A stretch of DNA of 64,000 nt from Pseudomonas coleopterorum (GCF_900105555.1 NZ_FNTZ01000001.1:806001-870000), one strand, 5' to 3'. Counted from the stretch's first letter, positions 9,825-20,757 are shown. The notes: generated by a model from the letters alone, not told the origin. Numbers and translations are program-made.

Positions 9825-10601
9825 ATGGACAATATTCATAAGCGTGCAGTGCCCATTGGCAATCTTGCTCCCCAGCTTTATACGCCACTGATCGCCGAAG
9901 TCTGCGATACCGTAAACCGCAATGGGTTTGTTTTTCTGCAACCGCCCATGGTCGCAGCCTTGCTGAACAGTGCCGTACCCGGCTTCGTCCAGGGCTGGGA
10001 AGACTTCCGGCTCTCATGGGGTCATCTGGACCAGGACGCGTTCATGGGCGACGGTGGTACCTATCGCTTCCGGCGTTACGCCACCTTCTTCACCGAGCAG
10101 GGCAGTCGCCACTGGCAACCCTGTCCTCACCAACCGCATTACCAGACCACTGTGCACAACCCACTCAATGGCGGCATTGTCCGGCACTTTGCCCCGATCC
10201 CGACCGAGCTCTGCGAAGGCCTGGTGTTTTCGGCGGTGATGGATCTGTGTTGCGCCTGCTTCAACGTGCTGGCGCCACACTGCGCATGGCATATCGAAGT
10301 TCATCAGTTCCGCATCGATGCGTCCGCGGGGGCCGCCTCTCCCACGCCCGAAGGTGTGCACCGGGACGGCGTCGACTTTGTATTCATGCTGATGGTCAAC
10401 AGGGTCAATGTCGTGGAGGGGGAAACGTCCATCTACGATAACGACCAGCGGCTGCTGGCCAGGCATTCGATGATCCATGAGCTGGAAGCTGCCCTGCTCA
10501 ATGACGCACAGGTCCGGCACGGTGTCAGCGCCATCATCCCGATACACCCCGATCGACCTGCCCACCGCGATGTACTGGTCGTTACTTTCAAGAAACGCTG
10601 A
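9825..10601 (+). CDS. 2-oxoglutarate/Fe(II) dioxygenase (2OG-Fe_Oxy_2 family, isoleucine-dioxygenase-like)
   Basis: A 258-residue protein matching the family that includes bacterial L-isoleucine 4-hydroxylase. The iron-binding triad is visible as H179-x-D181 in EGVHRDGVDFVFM and a distal H247 in PAHRDVLVVTFKK. The segment NVVEGETSIYD after the first motif is also typical. Such enzymes hydroxylate free amino acids using 2-oxoglutarate and oxygen. The ATG at 9825 follows TGGAGAA. The LysE-type exporter starts 12 bp downstream and a LysR gene lies divergently upstream, which points to production or detoxification of a hydroxy amino acid. The exact substrate is an inference. Confidence 0.85.
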   Translation: MDNIHKRAVPIGNLAPQLYTPLIAEVCDTVNRNGFVFLQPPMVAALLNSAVPGFVQGWEDFRLSWGHLDQDAFMGDGGTYRFRRYATFFTEQGSRHWQPCPHQPHYQTTVHNPLNGGIVRHFAPIPTELCEGLVFSAVMDLCCACFNVLAPHCAWHIEVHQFRIDASAGAASPTPEGVHRDGVDFVFMLMVNRVNVVEGETSIYDNDQRLLARHSMIHELEAALLNDAQVRHGVSAIIPIHPDRPAHRDVLVVTFKKR

Positions 10602-10613
10602 CGGAATGTGGTC

Positions 10614-11231
10614 ATGAACGAATTACTGGCAGTAGCCCTGATTACCGTATTGGCTGTCATCAGCCCAGGCCCCGACTTCGCCATGGTCACGCGCAACAGT
10701 TATGCCTATGGGCGGCGCAGTGGACTGATCGCGGCATTGGGCATTGCCTGCGGTGTACAGGTGCATGTTTTCTACACCGTGTTCGGTATTGCCGTGATCA
10801 TCACGCAATCGCCCCTGTTGTTCATGGCCATGAAATGGCTGGGTGCCGGTTATCTCATTTACCTTGGGCTGCGCTCATTGCTCAACACGTCAAAGTTGGC
10901 GCTGGATACCGTCGAGGGTGCGACACCGTCTCTGTGGAGCGCTTTCCGAATGGGCTTTTTCACCAATGCGCTCAATCCCAAGACGATGCTGTTCGTGGTG
11001 GCGACCTACAGTCAGGTCGTGCAGGCAGGCAGTTCGATGACGACGAACTTTGCCTACGGTTTGTTCATGTCGTTCTCGCACTGGGTGTGGTTCAGCATCG
11101 TGGCGCTGTTCTTTTCGTCCGGGCCATTGCGGCGGCGGATGCTGGAGAAACAACGCCTCGTCGATCGCGTGATCGGCACCGCGCTCATCGGGTTGGGCGC
11201 GAGCCTGGTGCTGCCGGGCCTCGTTGGCTGA
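10614..11231 (+). CDS. LysE-family amino acid exporter
   Basis: A 205-residue inner-membrane translocator with about six hydrophobic helices. The LysE/RhtB signature is at the N-terminus: ISPGPDFAMVTRNSYAYGRR with the conserved PGP motif. The ATG at 10614 is chosen over the GTG two codons earlier because ACGGA then sits at proper spacing. It lies 12 bp behind the dioxygenase gene and is very likely co-transcribed, suggesting export of the hydroxylated amino acid or of its precursor. Confidence 0.9.
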   Translation: MNELLAVALITVLAVISPGPDFAMVTRNSYAYGRRSGLIAALGIACGVQVHVFYTVFGIAVIITQSPLLFMAMKWLGAGYLIYLGLRSLLNTSKLALDTVEGATPSLWSAFRMGFFTNALNPKTMLFVVATYSQVVQAGSSMTTNFAYGLFMSFSHWVWFSIVALFFSSGPLRRRMLEKQRLVDRVIGTALIGLGASLVLPGLVG

Positions 11232-11278
11232 GCCATGGCACCGCAAGCCGTCTGCCATGGCGCTTGCGGTGCAATCGA

Positions 11279-12832
11279 TCAGGCCGGCTGCAGTTTCTTT
11301 TCGAACACCACCACGCCGTCCAGGTCGCGCAGTTGCACGGTCATTTCCCCGCTCAAGCCCTCGATCTGCACTTCGCCGAAAAACTGGAAGCCCGCGAACG
11401 GCGAAGTGTTCTGCGCAGGCGGCGCTTTCTGGAAAACCACTTGCGGACCGAACGTGGCATCCAGCGGATTGGGCCCGAAGCTGCCGGCATTCAACGGTCC
11501 GGCGACGAACTCCCAGAACGGTTCGAAGTCCTGAAACGCAGCGCGATCGGGATGGTAGTGGTGGGCTGCGCAGTAATGCACATCGGCCGTGAGCCAGACG
11601 GTGTTGGCGATTTTTTGCTGGCGCAGAAAACCCAGCAGCTCGGCGATTTCCAGCTCGCGACCCTTGGCAGCGCCGTCATCGCCGTTGGCGATCGCCTCCC
11701 AGCGGCCAACGCCTGGGCTGACTTCTCCATCTGGAACACCCAGACCGATGGGCATGTCGGCGGCGATGACTTTCCACTGCGCCTGCGACCCCTTGAGCCC
11801 GGACTTGAGCCAGTCCAGTTGCGCCTGCCCGAGAAACGCCGTGCGGGCTTCGGGCGTGGGCGCCAGGTTGTCATCGTTGCCGCTACGGTAGCTGCGCATA
11901 TCCAACACGAAAATGTCCAGCATCGGCCCGTAGCTGAGCTTGCGGTATATACGCCCGCCGTTGTCGGCCCGCTGCAGGCGCATGGGGGCGTACTCGAGCC
12001 ACGCCTGACGGGCGTTGCCCACCAGGTGGTGAATGTCGCGGTTCTGGTAACGCTCGTCGAGCTGCTTGCTGGGCGACCAGTTGTTGGTCACCTCGTGGTC
12101 GTCCCATTGCCAGATCTGCGGCACCTCGGCGTTGAACCGGCGCACGTTTTCATCCATCAGGTTGTAGCGGTAGTTGCCGCGGTACTCATCCAGAGTCTCG
12201 GCCACCTTGCTCTTGGCTTCGGTGGTGATGTTGCGCCACACGCGGCCATTTTCCGTGGTCACCGTGGCCGGCACCGGCCCGTCGGCGTAAATGGTGTCGC
12301 CGCTGTGGATGAAGAAATCTGGCAAGCGCAGGCGCATGGCTTCGTAGATACGCATGCCGCCAATTTCCGGATTGATGCCAAAGCCCTGACCCACGGTGTC
12401 GCCGCTCCACACGAAACGGATGTCACGACGCTGGGAAGGCTCGCTGCGCAGATGACCGAACCACGGCTCGCTGCTGACGCCGGTCTGCGCGTCCTCGAAC
12501 TGCACCCGATAGAAGATCGCCTGATCCACCGGCAAGCCATTGAGCTCGACTCGTGCGGTAAAGTCGGTGCCAGCGTCGGCCAATGGCGAGACCAGTCGGC
12601 GCGGGTTGGTGAACATGCTGCGCGTATCCCACTCCACCACCATTCGCGCCGGGCGGTCGCACCGGCTCCAGACCATTGCCTTGTCGCCCAACAGGTCCCC
12701 GGACTGTACGCCATCGGTGAGTTGGGGACGGTCCTTGACCGAGGCGATCACCGCTGGCGCCAGCCCCGGCAGCAGAAAACCCGCACCCACGGCCTGGACG
12801 AGGCGACGGCGCTTAAGGTCGAACATGCTCAT
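11279..12832 (-). CDS. phoD: Alkaline phosphatase D / phosphodiesterase (PhoD family)
   Basis: A 517-residue secreted metallophosphoesterase. The N-terminus has a twin-arginine-like signal (KRRRLVQAVGAGFLLPG, residues 7-23), which fits the Tat export known for PhoD. The N-terminal PhoD domain (SGDLLGDKAMVWSRCDRPAR) is followed by the catalytic region with FVWSGDTVGQG, FFIHSGDTIYADGP, IWQWDDHEVTNNW and WLTADVHYCAAH, which carry the Fe/Ca ligands. It releases phosphate from esters and diesters in the periplasm. A Pho-box-like double repeat stands 45 bp upstream, consistent with phosphate-starvation control. Confidence 0.93.
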   Translation of the reverse strand: MSMFDLKRRRLVQAVGAGFLLPGLAPAVIASVKDRPQLTDGVQSGDLLGDKAMVWSRCDRPARMVVEWDTRSMFTNPRRLVSPLADAGTDFTARVELNGLPVDQAIFYRVQFEDAQTGVSSEPWFGHLRSEPSQRRDIRFVWSGDTVGQGFGINPEIGGMRIYEAMRLRLPDFFIHSGDTIYADGPVPATVTTENGRVWRNITTEAKSKVAETLDEYRGNYRYNLMDENVRRFNAEVPQIWQWDDHEVTNNWSPSKQLDERYQNRDIHHLVGNARQAWLEYAPMRLQRADNGGRIYRKLSYGPMLDIFVLDMRSYRSGNDDNLAPTPEARTAFLGQAQLDWLKSGLKGSQAQWKVIAADMPIGLGVPDGEVSPGVGRWEAIANGDDGAAKGRELEIAELLGFLRQQKIANTVWLTADVHYCAAHHYHPDRAAFQDFEPFWEFVAGPLNAGSFGPNPLDATFGPQVVFQKAPPAQNTSPFAGFQFFGEVQIEGLSGEMTVQLRDLDGVVVFEKKLQPA

Positions 12833-12833
12833 G

Positions 12834-12864
12834 ACATAGCCCTGTGAAAGAGAAAGGGCTATGT
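12834..12864. repeat. 10-bp inverted repeat in the phoD leader
   Basis: Perfect arms ACATAGCCCT (12834-12843) and AGGGCTATGT (12855-12864) flank an 11-nt loop just upstream of the phoD start. In the phoD transcript it would fold over the AGGG ribosome-binding site region. It lacks a T-run and so is not a standard terminator for the upstream MFS gene. Confidence 0.6.
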
Positions 12865-12876
12865 AAGCGTGGGGAT

Positions 12877-12894
12877 GTGACAGGGGCGTGTCAG
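12877..12894 (-). promoter_or_regulatory. Candidate Pho box upstream of phoD
   Basis: Read on the minus strand this is CTGACAC-GCCC-CTGTCAC: two 7-bp direct repeats 4 bp apart, close to the PhoB-binding consensus of two CTGTCAT-like units with a 4-bp spacer. It overlaps the stop codon of the MFS gene. A weak -10-like sequence (TTACAT) follows 10 bp downstream, the spacing used when PhoB replaces the -35 contact. Not tested; based on pattern and the function of the downstream gene. Confidence 0.6.
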
Positions 12895-14096
12895 CCAGGA
12901 ACGATCGTCTCGCTCGCCGAACTTGCCTGCAGCGTGCGCAGGCCTGTCAGCACGGCGGTGAGCATCAGCAAGCCGGCGCCGATGGCGACGCCGAATCCGG
13001 CACGGGTACCGAAGTGGTCGATGACCAGGCCGGCGATCGCGCCGCCCATTGCAATGCCGACACTGACGCCTGTACTCAACCAGGTCAGCCCTTCAGTGAT
13101 CTTTCCGGGCGGCAGGATTTTCGTGCCGATGTTCATCACCACGATCAGCGTCGGCGCGAACGACATGCCGGTGATGAACAGCAAGCCGGTGAGCCAGTAC
13201 ACATTGGGCGCAAAGATCGGCAGCGTCGTCGCCACGGCGGTGAATACCGCACCAATCAGCAATTGGGTTTCGAACGGTAGCCCACTCCTGACCGCTCCGA
13301 AGGTGATCCCGGCGACCATCGACCCGGCCGCGAAGCCTGCCAGGACGAAGCTGGCAGCGGCCGCCCAGCCGGCCTCCTTGGCAAAAGCGACCACCGCCAC
13401 GTCGACCGATCCGCCGAGCACGCCCAGCGCCAGCATCGCCACGACGATGATCCGCAAGGCCGGAATGCGCAGGGGAGAGCTGGAGTGGCCTTTGACGGCC
13501 GGTATCGGCGGTGGCTCGGTTTCGTGCTGGCGCAGGAAGGCGACCACGCCGACGGCCAGCAGCACGGCGGCCACCAAAGGTCCGGCTTGAGGAAACAGAC
13601 CGCTGCTCAAAGCGATGGACAGCGGCGGGCCGACGATGAAGGTGAATTCCACCAGCACCGTATCCAGGGAATACGCGGCGTGCAGCTGCGGCTTTCCGCG
13701 AAACAGATAGGCCCAGCGCGCGCGGATCATCGCCCCGAAATGGGGAAGCACACCCGCCATGGCTGCCAGCACGAACAGCACCGGCAACGGCGCATGCCAG
13801 TACACGGCACCGATCAGGGCCAGCAGCATGCCAATGCTGAACGCCGCGATCGGCGCCAGCACCTTGCGCTGGCCGCGCTGATCCACCAGCTTCGAGATCT
13901 TCGGCCCGAGTATGGCGCTGGTCAGGGTATAAGTGCCCGCTACCGCCCCTGCGACCCAGTAGCGGCCCGTTTCCTGTGCGAGCATGGCAATCAGGCCCAT
14001 TCCGACCATGGCTTGCGGAAGCCTGGCCATCGAGCCGGCCACGATCAGCGCCACGACGCCTGGGGTTGCGAAGAATGTACGGTAGGCATTGCTCAT
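12891..14096 (-). CDS. Major facilitator superfamily transporter
   Basis: A 401-residue membrane protein with about twelve hydrophobic helices in two halves. The segment LGPKISKLVDQRGQRKVL between helices 2 and 3 is the typical MFS motif A region. It looks like a drug/metabolite exporter-type carrier. It lies 58 bp upstream of phoD in the same direction, but the Pho-box-like site between them suggests separate control. The substrate is unknown, and no convincing Shine-Dalgarno precedes the chosen ATG. Confidence 0.85.
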   Translation of the reverse strand: MSNAYRTFFATPGVVALIVAGSMARLPQAMVGMGLIAMLAQETGRYWVAGAVAGTYTLTSAILGPKISKLVDQRGQRKVLAPIAAFSIGMLLALIGAVYWHAPLPVLFVLAAMAGVLPHFGAMIRARWAYLFRGKPQLHAAYSLDTVLVEFTFIVGPPLSIALSSGLFPQAGPLVAAVLLAVGVVAFLRQHETEPPPIPAVKGHSSSPLRIPALRIIVVAMLALGVLGGSVDVAVVAFAKEAGWAAAASFVLAGFAAGSMVAGITFGAVRSGLPFETQLLIGAVFTAVATTLPIFAPNVYWLTGLLFITGMSFAPTLIVVMNIGTKILPPGKITEGLTWLSTGVSVGIAMGGAIAGLVIDHFGTRAGFGVAIGAGLLMLTAVLTGLRTLQASSASETIVPG

Positions 14097-14200
14097 GTGA
14101 AGGGCGGAACTCCGTGTTCGCGGGGGTGGATCAGGTAGGGGCTTTCATAGTGCCAGTAGGTTGAAGCTGATACCTGTTTTGCCGGGGTGTAGAAGGAAGA

Positions 14201-14830
14201 TCATAGGGGTCGCTCAAGAAATAACAGTCGTGCGGCCAGTGCCGTCATCATGCCCGCGAAGCCATAGCTGCCCCACCTTCTCAACGCCGGACCGCCATTC
14301 AACCGTTTACGCAGCGTTGCGGCACAAAGGGCGAGCACGCAGTGAAAAACCAGGGCAATCAAGGCGAGCAGCATGCCCAGCACCGAAAGCTGGACGACTA
14401 CGCTTGCGTTGCCGACCGTGACGAATTGCGGCAGGAACACCATGAAGAACAGCAGGGCCTTGGGGTTCAACAAGCTATTGAGCGTGGCGCGAATGAATAC
14501 CTTGCGGGTCGAGCCCAGCGGAAGTGGGGCAGCGCTTTGAGCCGTTGGCGCCGTCAACGCTTGCCAAGCCATCCACAACAGATAGCACGCACCCGCCAAC
14601 CGCAACAAGTCGAAAGCAGGAGCCCAACTCATGACGACAGCACCCATGCCTGCGCTGACCAGCAGCGTCATGATCAAATCTGCCAGCGAAATGCCCAGCG
14701 CGGCCGCCACCCCGGCCCGCCAGCCATGGGCAAGGGCGTGACTTGTGACGAACGCCATGTTCGGTCCGGGGACGATCAGCAGCAATGCCGCGGCAATGAC
14801 GAACAGGTAGAGGTTGGCTGCATCCGGCAT
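14201..14830 (-). CDS. LysE-family translocator
   Basis: A 209-residue inner-membrane exporter of the LysE/RhtB family. The conserved IVPGPNMAFVTSHALAHGWR stretch occupies residues 19-38, and about six hydrophobic helices follow. The ATG at 14830 has AAAGGAG upstream. It appears to be a single-gene unit. This is the second LysE-type exporter in the window and differs clearly in sequence from the one at 10614. The substrate is unknown. Confidence 0.88.
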   Translation of the reverse strand: MPDAANLYLFVIAAALLLIVPGPNMAFVTSHALAHGWRAGVAAALGISLADLIMTLLVSAGMGAVVMSWAPAFDLLRLAGACYLLWMAWQALTAPTAQSAAPLPLGSTRKVFIRATLNSLLNPKALLFFMVFLPQFVTVGNASVVVQLSVLGMLLALIALVFHCVLALCAATLRKRLNGGPALRRWGSYGFAGMMTALAARLLFLERPL

Positions 14831-14847
14831 GACGACTGCTCCTTTGA

Positions 14848-15003
14848 GTTGATTCCAAGGGTAGGCGCATCAGGTCAGCGGCGGGAGGCACAGTTCATGA
14901 GAAGGTGGGGGCAACAGTCGATTTTGCTGCAGAGGTCGCCAAGGCTGCGAAAGACACGGTGCCCCTTGAGCCATATATCGAATGCCTGGGTACCACTGAA
15001 TAG
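14848..15003 (+). other. Possible gene remnant next to tRNA-Leu
   Basis: The 298 bp between the LysE gene and the tRNA hold no intact gene I can support. One frame, open from 14848 to a TAG at 15001-15003, has protein-like composition (HEKVGATVDFAAEVAKAAKD followed by TVPLEPYIECLGTTE), but no start codon with a ribosome-binding site. It may be the C-terminal remnant of a lost gene or a chance frame. Confidence 0.25.
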
Positions 15004-15092
15004 GTGGCGGTGAACGGATACGGCGTCGGCAGCGCTGGCTTGTTCATGGTCAGCGGCCGTTTCTGCACAGGAAGGATGCCGAATCGCAGGCG

Positions 15093-15123
15093 AAAAAAAA
15101 GACCTTCGCGAAGGTCTTTTTTC
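15093..15123. terminator. Terminator downstream of tRNA-Leu
   Basis: The palindrome GACCTTCGCGAAGGTC (15101-15116) is flanked by eight A residues on the left and six T residues on the right, so it can end transcription in both directions. It lies just downstream of the minus-strand tRNA gene. Confidence 0.92.
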
Positions 15124-15128
15124 TGATT

Positions 15129-15213
15129 TGGTGCCCCGAGGGAGACTCGAACTCCCACTCCTTTCGAAAACGGATTTTGAATCCGCCGCGTCTACCAATT
15201 CCGCCATCAGGGC
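15129..15213 (-). tRNA. tRNA-Leu, anticodon CAA
   Basis: An 85-nt minus-strand tRNA with encoded CCA. The acceptor stem pairs GCCCTGA with TCGGGGC. The D-arm, a long variable arm (class II tRNA) and the GTTCGAGTCTC T-arm are all readable. The anticodon stem GCGGA/TCCGT encloses the loop TTCAAAA, which gives anticodon CAA (reads UUG). Its terminator follows at 15093-15123. Confidence 0.97.
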
Positions 15214-15265
15214 TTACAGGCGGCGAAGTATAGAGACGACTCGACCACTGGTCAATCAGCTTTCA

Positions 15266-15294
15266 TGGTCAATTTTGAAGATTTTTGCTAGAAT
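15266..15294 (+). promoter_or_regulatory. Candidate sigma-70 promoter of queA
   Basis: TGGTCA (15266-15271) and TAGAAT (15289-15294) are spaced 17 bp apart and end 28 bp before the queA ATG. The -10 differs from TATAAT at one position and the -35 matches 4 of 6. Confidence 0.55.
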
Positions 15295-15322
15295 TTTCAG
15301 CCCTATACAGCCGAACCCTATC

Positions 15323-17517
<2,195 letters not shown>

Positions 17518-17569
17518 CCGTTTTATAAAGACTTTCAAGTCAATAACTTCTAAGTAACTGGAGCGTTGA

Positions 17570-17905
17570 ATGAGCTTTTTGATCCCCGCCGCTTTCGCGG
17601 ACGCCGCTGCACCGGCTGCTGGCCCTGCCGGCACTGGCTTCGAGTGGATTTTCCTGGTCGGTTTCCTGGTCATCTTCTACATGATGATCTGGCGCCCGCA
17701 GGCCAAGCGTGCCAAGGAACAGAAAAACCTGCTGGGCAACCTGCAGAAAGGTGACGAAGTGGTTACCAACGGCGGCATTGCCGGCAAGATCAACAAGGTC
17801 ACCGACGACTTCGTGGTCATCGAAGTGTCCGACACCGTCGAGCTGAAAATCCAGAAGGGCGCCATCGCCGCGACCCTGCCCAAAGGCACGCTCAAAGCGA
17901 TCTAA
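17570..17905 (+). CDS. yajC: Sec translocon accessory protein YajC
   Basis: A 111-residue single-span inner-membrane protein. An Ala-rich N-terminus leads into the helix EWIFLVGFLVIFYMMIW (about residues 25-41) and the conserved RPQAKRAKEQKNLL segment. The cytoplasmic domain contains the family GDEVVTNGGIAGKI motif. It associates with SecDF, encoded directly downstream. GGAG stands 8 bp before the ATG. Confidence 0.96.
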   Translation: MSFLIPAAFADAAAPAAGPAGTGFEWIFLVGFLVIFYMMIWRPQAKRAKEQKNLLGNLQKGDEVVTNGGIAGKINKVTDDFVVIEVSDTVELKIQKGAIAATLPKGTLKAI

Positions 17906-17967
17906 GCTGCAGACTTTTACCCATGTCGGGGCGCGCAAGGCGCCCCGCGTCTTGAACGGGCGGCGTG

Positions 17968-19836
17968 ATGCTGAACAAATACCCTCTGTGGAAATATGTA
18001 CTGATCCTGGCGGTGCTGGCGATCGGTTTTATCTATTCCGCACCTAATCTCTATCCTGATGACGCGGCCATCCAGGTCAGCGGCGCGAGCACTGCGCTGC
18101 AGGTCAATCAGGCCGATCTGGATCGCGTCGGCACGGCGCTCAACGCCGCCGGCATCCAGGTCAAATCCGCAAGCCTGGCCGAAAACGGCAAGGGCGGTCT
18201 GCTGCGCCTGACCAAGGCCGAAGACCAGCTGCCGGCCAAGGATGTCGTGCGCAAGGCGCTGGGCGACGACTACGTGGTGGCCCTGAACCTGGCCCCTACC
18301 ACGCCGCCGTGGTTGCGCAGCCTGGGCGCCAGCCCGATGAAGCTGGGCCTCGACCTGTCCGGTGGTGTGCACTTCCTGCTCGAAGTGGACATGGACAAGG
18401 CGCTCGACGCCCGCATGAAAGTCTACGAAGGCGAAGTCAAGACGCTGCTGCGCAAGGAACGTGTGCGCTATCGCAGCCTGCCGCAGCAGGATGGTGCCAT
18501 CCAGCTGGGCTTCAACGACACCGCGACCCGTGACCAGGCCCAGGCTTTGATCCGCAAGAATTTCACCGATTTCGACCTGACCGCCAGCGAGCGCAACGAG
18601 TTGTCGGTGTTGCGCCTGTCCATGACTCAGGCCAAGGTTGCGGAAATCCGCGAATACTCGATCAAGCAGAACCTGACCACGGTGCGTAACCGGGTCAACG
18701 AACTGGGTGTGGCCGAGCCGCTGGTACAGCGTCAGGGTGCCAACCGCATCGTGGTCGAGCTGCCGGGCGTGCAGGACACCGCCGAAGCCAAGCGTATCCT
18801 GGGCAAGACCGCCAACCTGGAATTCCGCCTCGGCGCAGGCCCGGACGATTCCAAGGCCACCACCGAGACCTTCGAATTCCGCGAGGGCAACCGTGCTCCG
18901 GCGGCCGTCGAGCGTGGCCTGATCATCACCGGTGACCAGGTCACCGACGCCCAGGCCAGCTTCGACGAACATGGCCAGCCACAGGTGAACATCAAGCTCG
19001 ATGGCCACGGCGGCGACCTGATGAGCCGCGCCACGCGCAGCAACGTCGGCCGCAGCATGGCGGTGATCTTCATCGAACAGCGCCCGACCACCCGCTACGT
19101 CAAGCAAACGGTCAATGGCGTGGAGAAGGACGTCGCGGTACAGACCTTCACCGAAGAGAAGAAGATCATCAGCCTGGCGACCATCCAGTCGCCGCTGGGC
19201 AGCCAGTTCCGCATCACCGGCCTCAACGGCCAGGGTGAATCCTCCGAACTGGCCCTGCTGCTGCGCGCCGGTGGCCTGGCCGCACCGATGTACTTCGCCG
19301 AAGAACGCACCATCGGGCCGAGCCTGGGCGCCGACAACATCACCAAGGGTATCGATGCGTCGCTGTGGGGCATGCTGTTCGTCTCGCTGTTCATCATCGC
19401 CATCTATCGCTTCTTCGGTGTGATCGCCACCGTGGCACTGGCCTTGAACATGGTCATGCTGCTGGCGCTGATGTCGTTGCTGGGCGCGACCCTGACGTTG
19501 CCGGGTATCGCCGGTATCGTATTGACGATGGGCATGGCGGTGGACGCCAACGTGCTGATCTTCTCGCGCATACGTGAAGAGATCGCCAATGGCATGAGCA
19601 TCCAGCGCGCCATTCACGAAGGTTTCGACCGCGCCTACACCGCGATCATCGACGCCAACCTGACGACGCTGCTGGTCGGCGGGATTCTCTTTGCCATGGG
19701 CACCGGCCCGGTGAAGGGCTTCGCCGTTACCATGTCCCTCGGGATCTTTACCTCGATGTTCACGGCCATCATGGTGACCCGCGCAATGGTCAACCTGATC
19801 TACGGCGGTCGGGACTTCAAGAAGTTGTGGATTTAA
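17968..19836 (+). CDS. secD: Protein translocase subunit SecD
   Basis: A 622-residue RND-type membrane protein that, with SecF, pulls translocating proteins out of SecYEG using the proton gradient. There is one N-terminal helix (LWKYVLILAVLAIGFIYSAP) and a large periplasmic domain with the family DLSGGVHFLLEVD motif near residue 127. Five C-terminal helices include GMAVDANVLIFSRIREE near residue 520, which holds the functional aspartate. The ATG at 17968 is chosen over a GTG one codon earlier. secF follows 9 bp after the stop. Confidence 0.97.
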   Translation: MLNKYPLWKYVLILAVLAIGFIYSAPNLYPDDAAIQVSGASTALQVNQADLDRVGTALNAAGIQVKSASLAENGKGGLLRLTKAEDQLPAKDVVRKALGDDYVVALNLAPTTPPWLRSLGASPMKLGLDLSGGVHFLLEVDMDKALDARMKVYEGEVKTLLRKERVRYRSLPQQDGAIQLGFNDTATRDQAQALIRKNFTDFDLTASERNELSVLRLSMTQAKVAEIREYSIKQNLTTVRNRVNELGVAEPLVQRQGANRIVVELPGVQDTAEAKRILGKTANLEFRLGAGPDDSKATTETFEFREGNRAPAAVERGLIITGDQVTDAQASFDEHGQPQVNIKLDGHGGDLMSRATRSNVGRSMAVIFIEQRPTTRYVKQTVNGVEKDVAVQTFTEEKKIISLATIQSPLGSQFRITGLNGQGESSELALLLRAGGLAAPMYFAEERTIGPSLGADNITKGIDASLWGMLFVSLFIIAIYRFFGVIATVALALNMVMLLALMSLLGATLTLPGIAGIVLTMGMAVDANVLIFSRIREEIANGMSIQRAIHEGFDRAYTAIIDANLTTLLVGGILFAMGTGPVKGFAVTMSLGIFTSMFTAIMVTRAMVNLIYGGRDFKKLWI

Positions 19837-19845
19837 GGGGCTGCC

Positions 19846-20757
19846 ATGTTACGTACCATCAACTTCATGGGCGTGCGCAATATTGCGTTCGCCATCACCG
19901 TGCTCCTTACCGTGCTGGCGCTGTTCAGCATGTTCCACAAGGGCATGAACTACGGGCTGGACTTCACCGGCGGTACGCTCATCGAGCTGACCTACGAGAA
20001 ACCGGCCGACCTGGGCCTGGTCCGTGACGAGCTGGTGAAAGCCGGCTATCACGACGCCGTGGTGCAGAACTTCGGTGCGACCACCGACCTGCTGGTGCGC
20101 ATGCCGGGTGAAGACCCGCAACTGGGCAACCAGGTCGCGGCGGCGCTGCAAACGGTCGGTGGCGACAACCCGGCCACGGTCAAGCGCGTCGAGTTCGTCG
20201 GCCCGCAGGTGGGCGAAGAACTGCGCGACCAGGGCGGCCTCGGCATGCTGCTGGCGCTTGGCGGCGTACTCGTCTACCTGGCGTTCCGTTTCCAGTGGAA
20301 ATTCGCGGTCGGCGCCATCCTGTCGCTGATTCACGACGTGATCGTCACCGTGGGCCTGTTGTCGTTCTTCCAGATCACCTTCGACCTGACAGTGCTGGCG
20401 GCGGTACTGGCCATCATCGGCTACTCGCTCAACGACACCATCGTGGTATTCGACCGGGTTCGCGAGAACTTCCGGGTGATGCGCAAGGCGTCCCTGATCG
20501 AGAACATCAACGTTTCCACGACCCAGACGCTGCTGCGTACCGTGGCGACCTCGGTGTCGACCCTGCTGGCCATCGCCGCCCTGATGTTCTTCGGTGGCGA
20601 CAACCTGTGGGGCTTCTCGCTGGCACTGTTCATCGGCGTCATGGCCGGTACCTACTCGTCGATCTACATCGCCAACGTGGTACTGATCTGGCTGAACCTG
20701 AGCAGCGAGGATCTGATTCCTCCCGTGGCCAAGGACCAGGTCGACGACCGTCCATAA
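19846..20757 (+). CDS. secF: Protein translocase subunit SecF
   Basis: A 303-residue partner of SecD. The first helix (NIAFAITVLLTVLALFSM) is followed by GLDFTGGTLIEL in the first periplasmic segment, and five helices fill the C-terminal half. The conserved GYSLNDTIVVFDRVREN motif lies near residue 190. It is last in the yajC-secD-secF unit, with an intrinsic terminator 34 bp after the stop. Confidence 0.97.
   Translation: MLRTINFMGVRNIAFAITVLLTVLALFSMFHKGMNYGLDFTGGTLIELTYEKPADLGLVRDELVKAGYHDAVVQNFGATTDLLVRMPGEDPQLGNQVAAALQTVGGDNPATVKRVEFVGPQVGEELRDQGGLGMLLALGGVLVYLAFRFQWKFAVGAILSLIHDVIVTVGLLSFFQITFDLTVLAAVLAIIGYSLNDTIVVFDRVRENFRVMRKASLIENINVSTTQTLLRTVATSVSTLLAIAALMFFGGDNLWGFSLALFIGVMAGTYSSIYIANVVLIWLNLSSEDLIPPVAKDQVDDRP

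Noticed and set aside
10835..12847. Very long plus-strand open frame (670 codons) opposite phoD
   Set aside because: It is an antisense shadow of phoD in GC-rich DNA. It is rich in His, Arg, Gln and Ala without any domain, while phoD has clear motifs.
14875..15207. Minus-strand open frame reading [12 protein letters not shown] from the tRNA-Leu gene
   Set aside because: It is the well-known false translation of a tRNA-Leu gene; it starts inside the tRNA and crosses the terminator.
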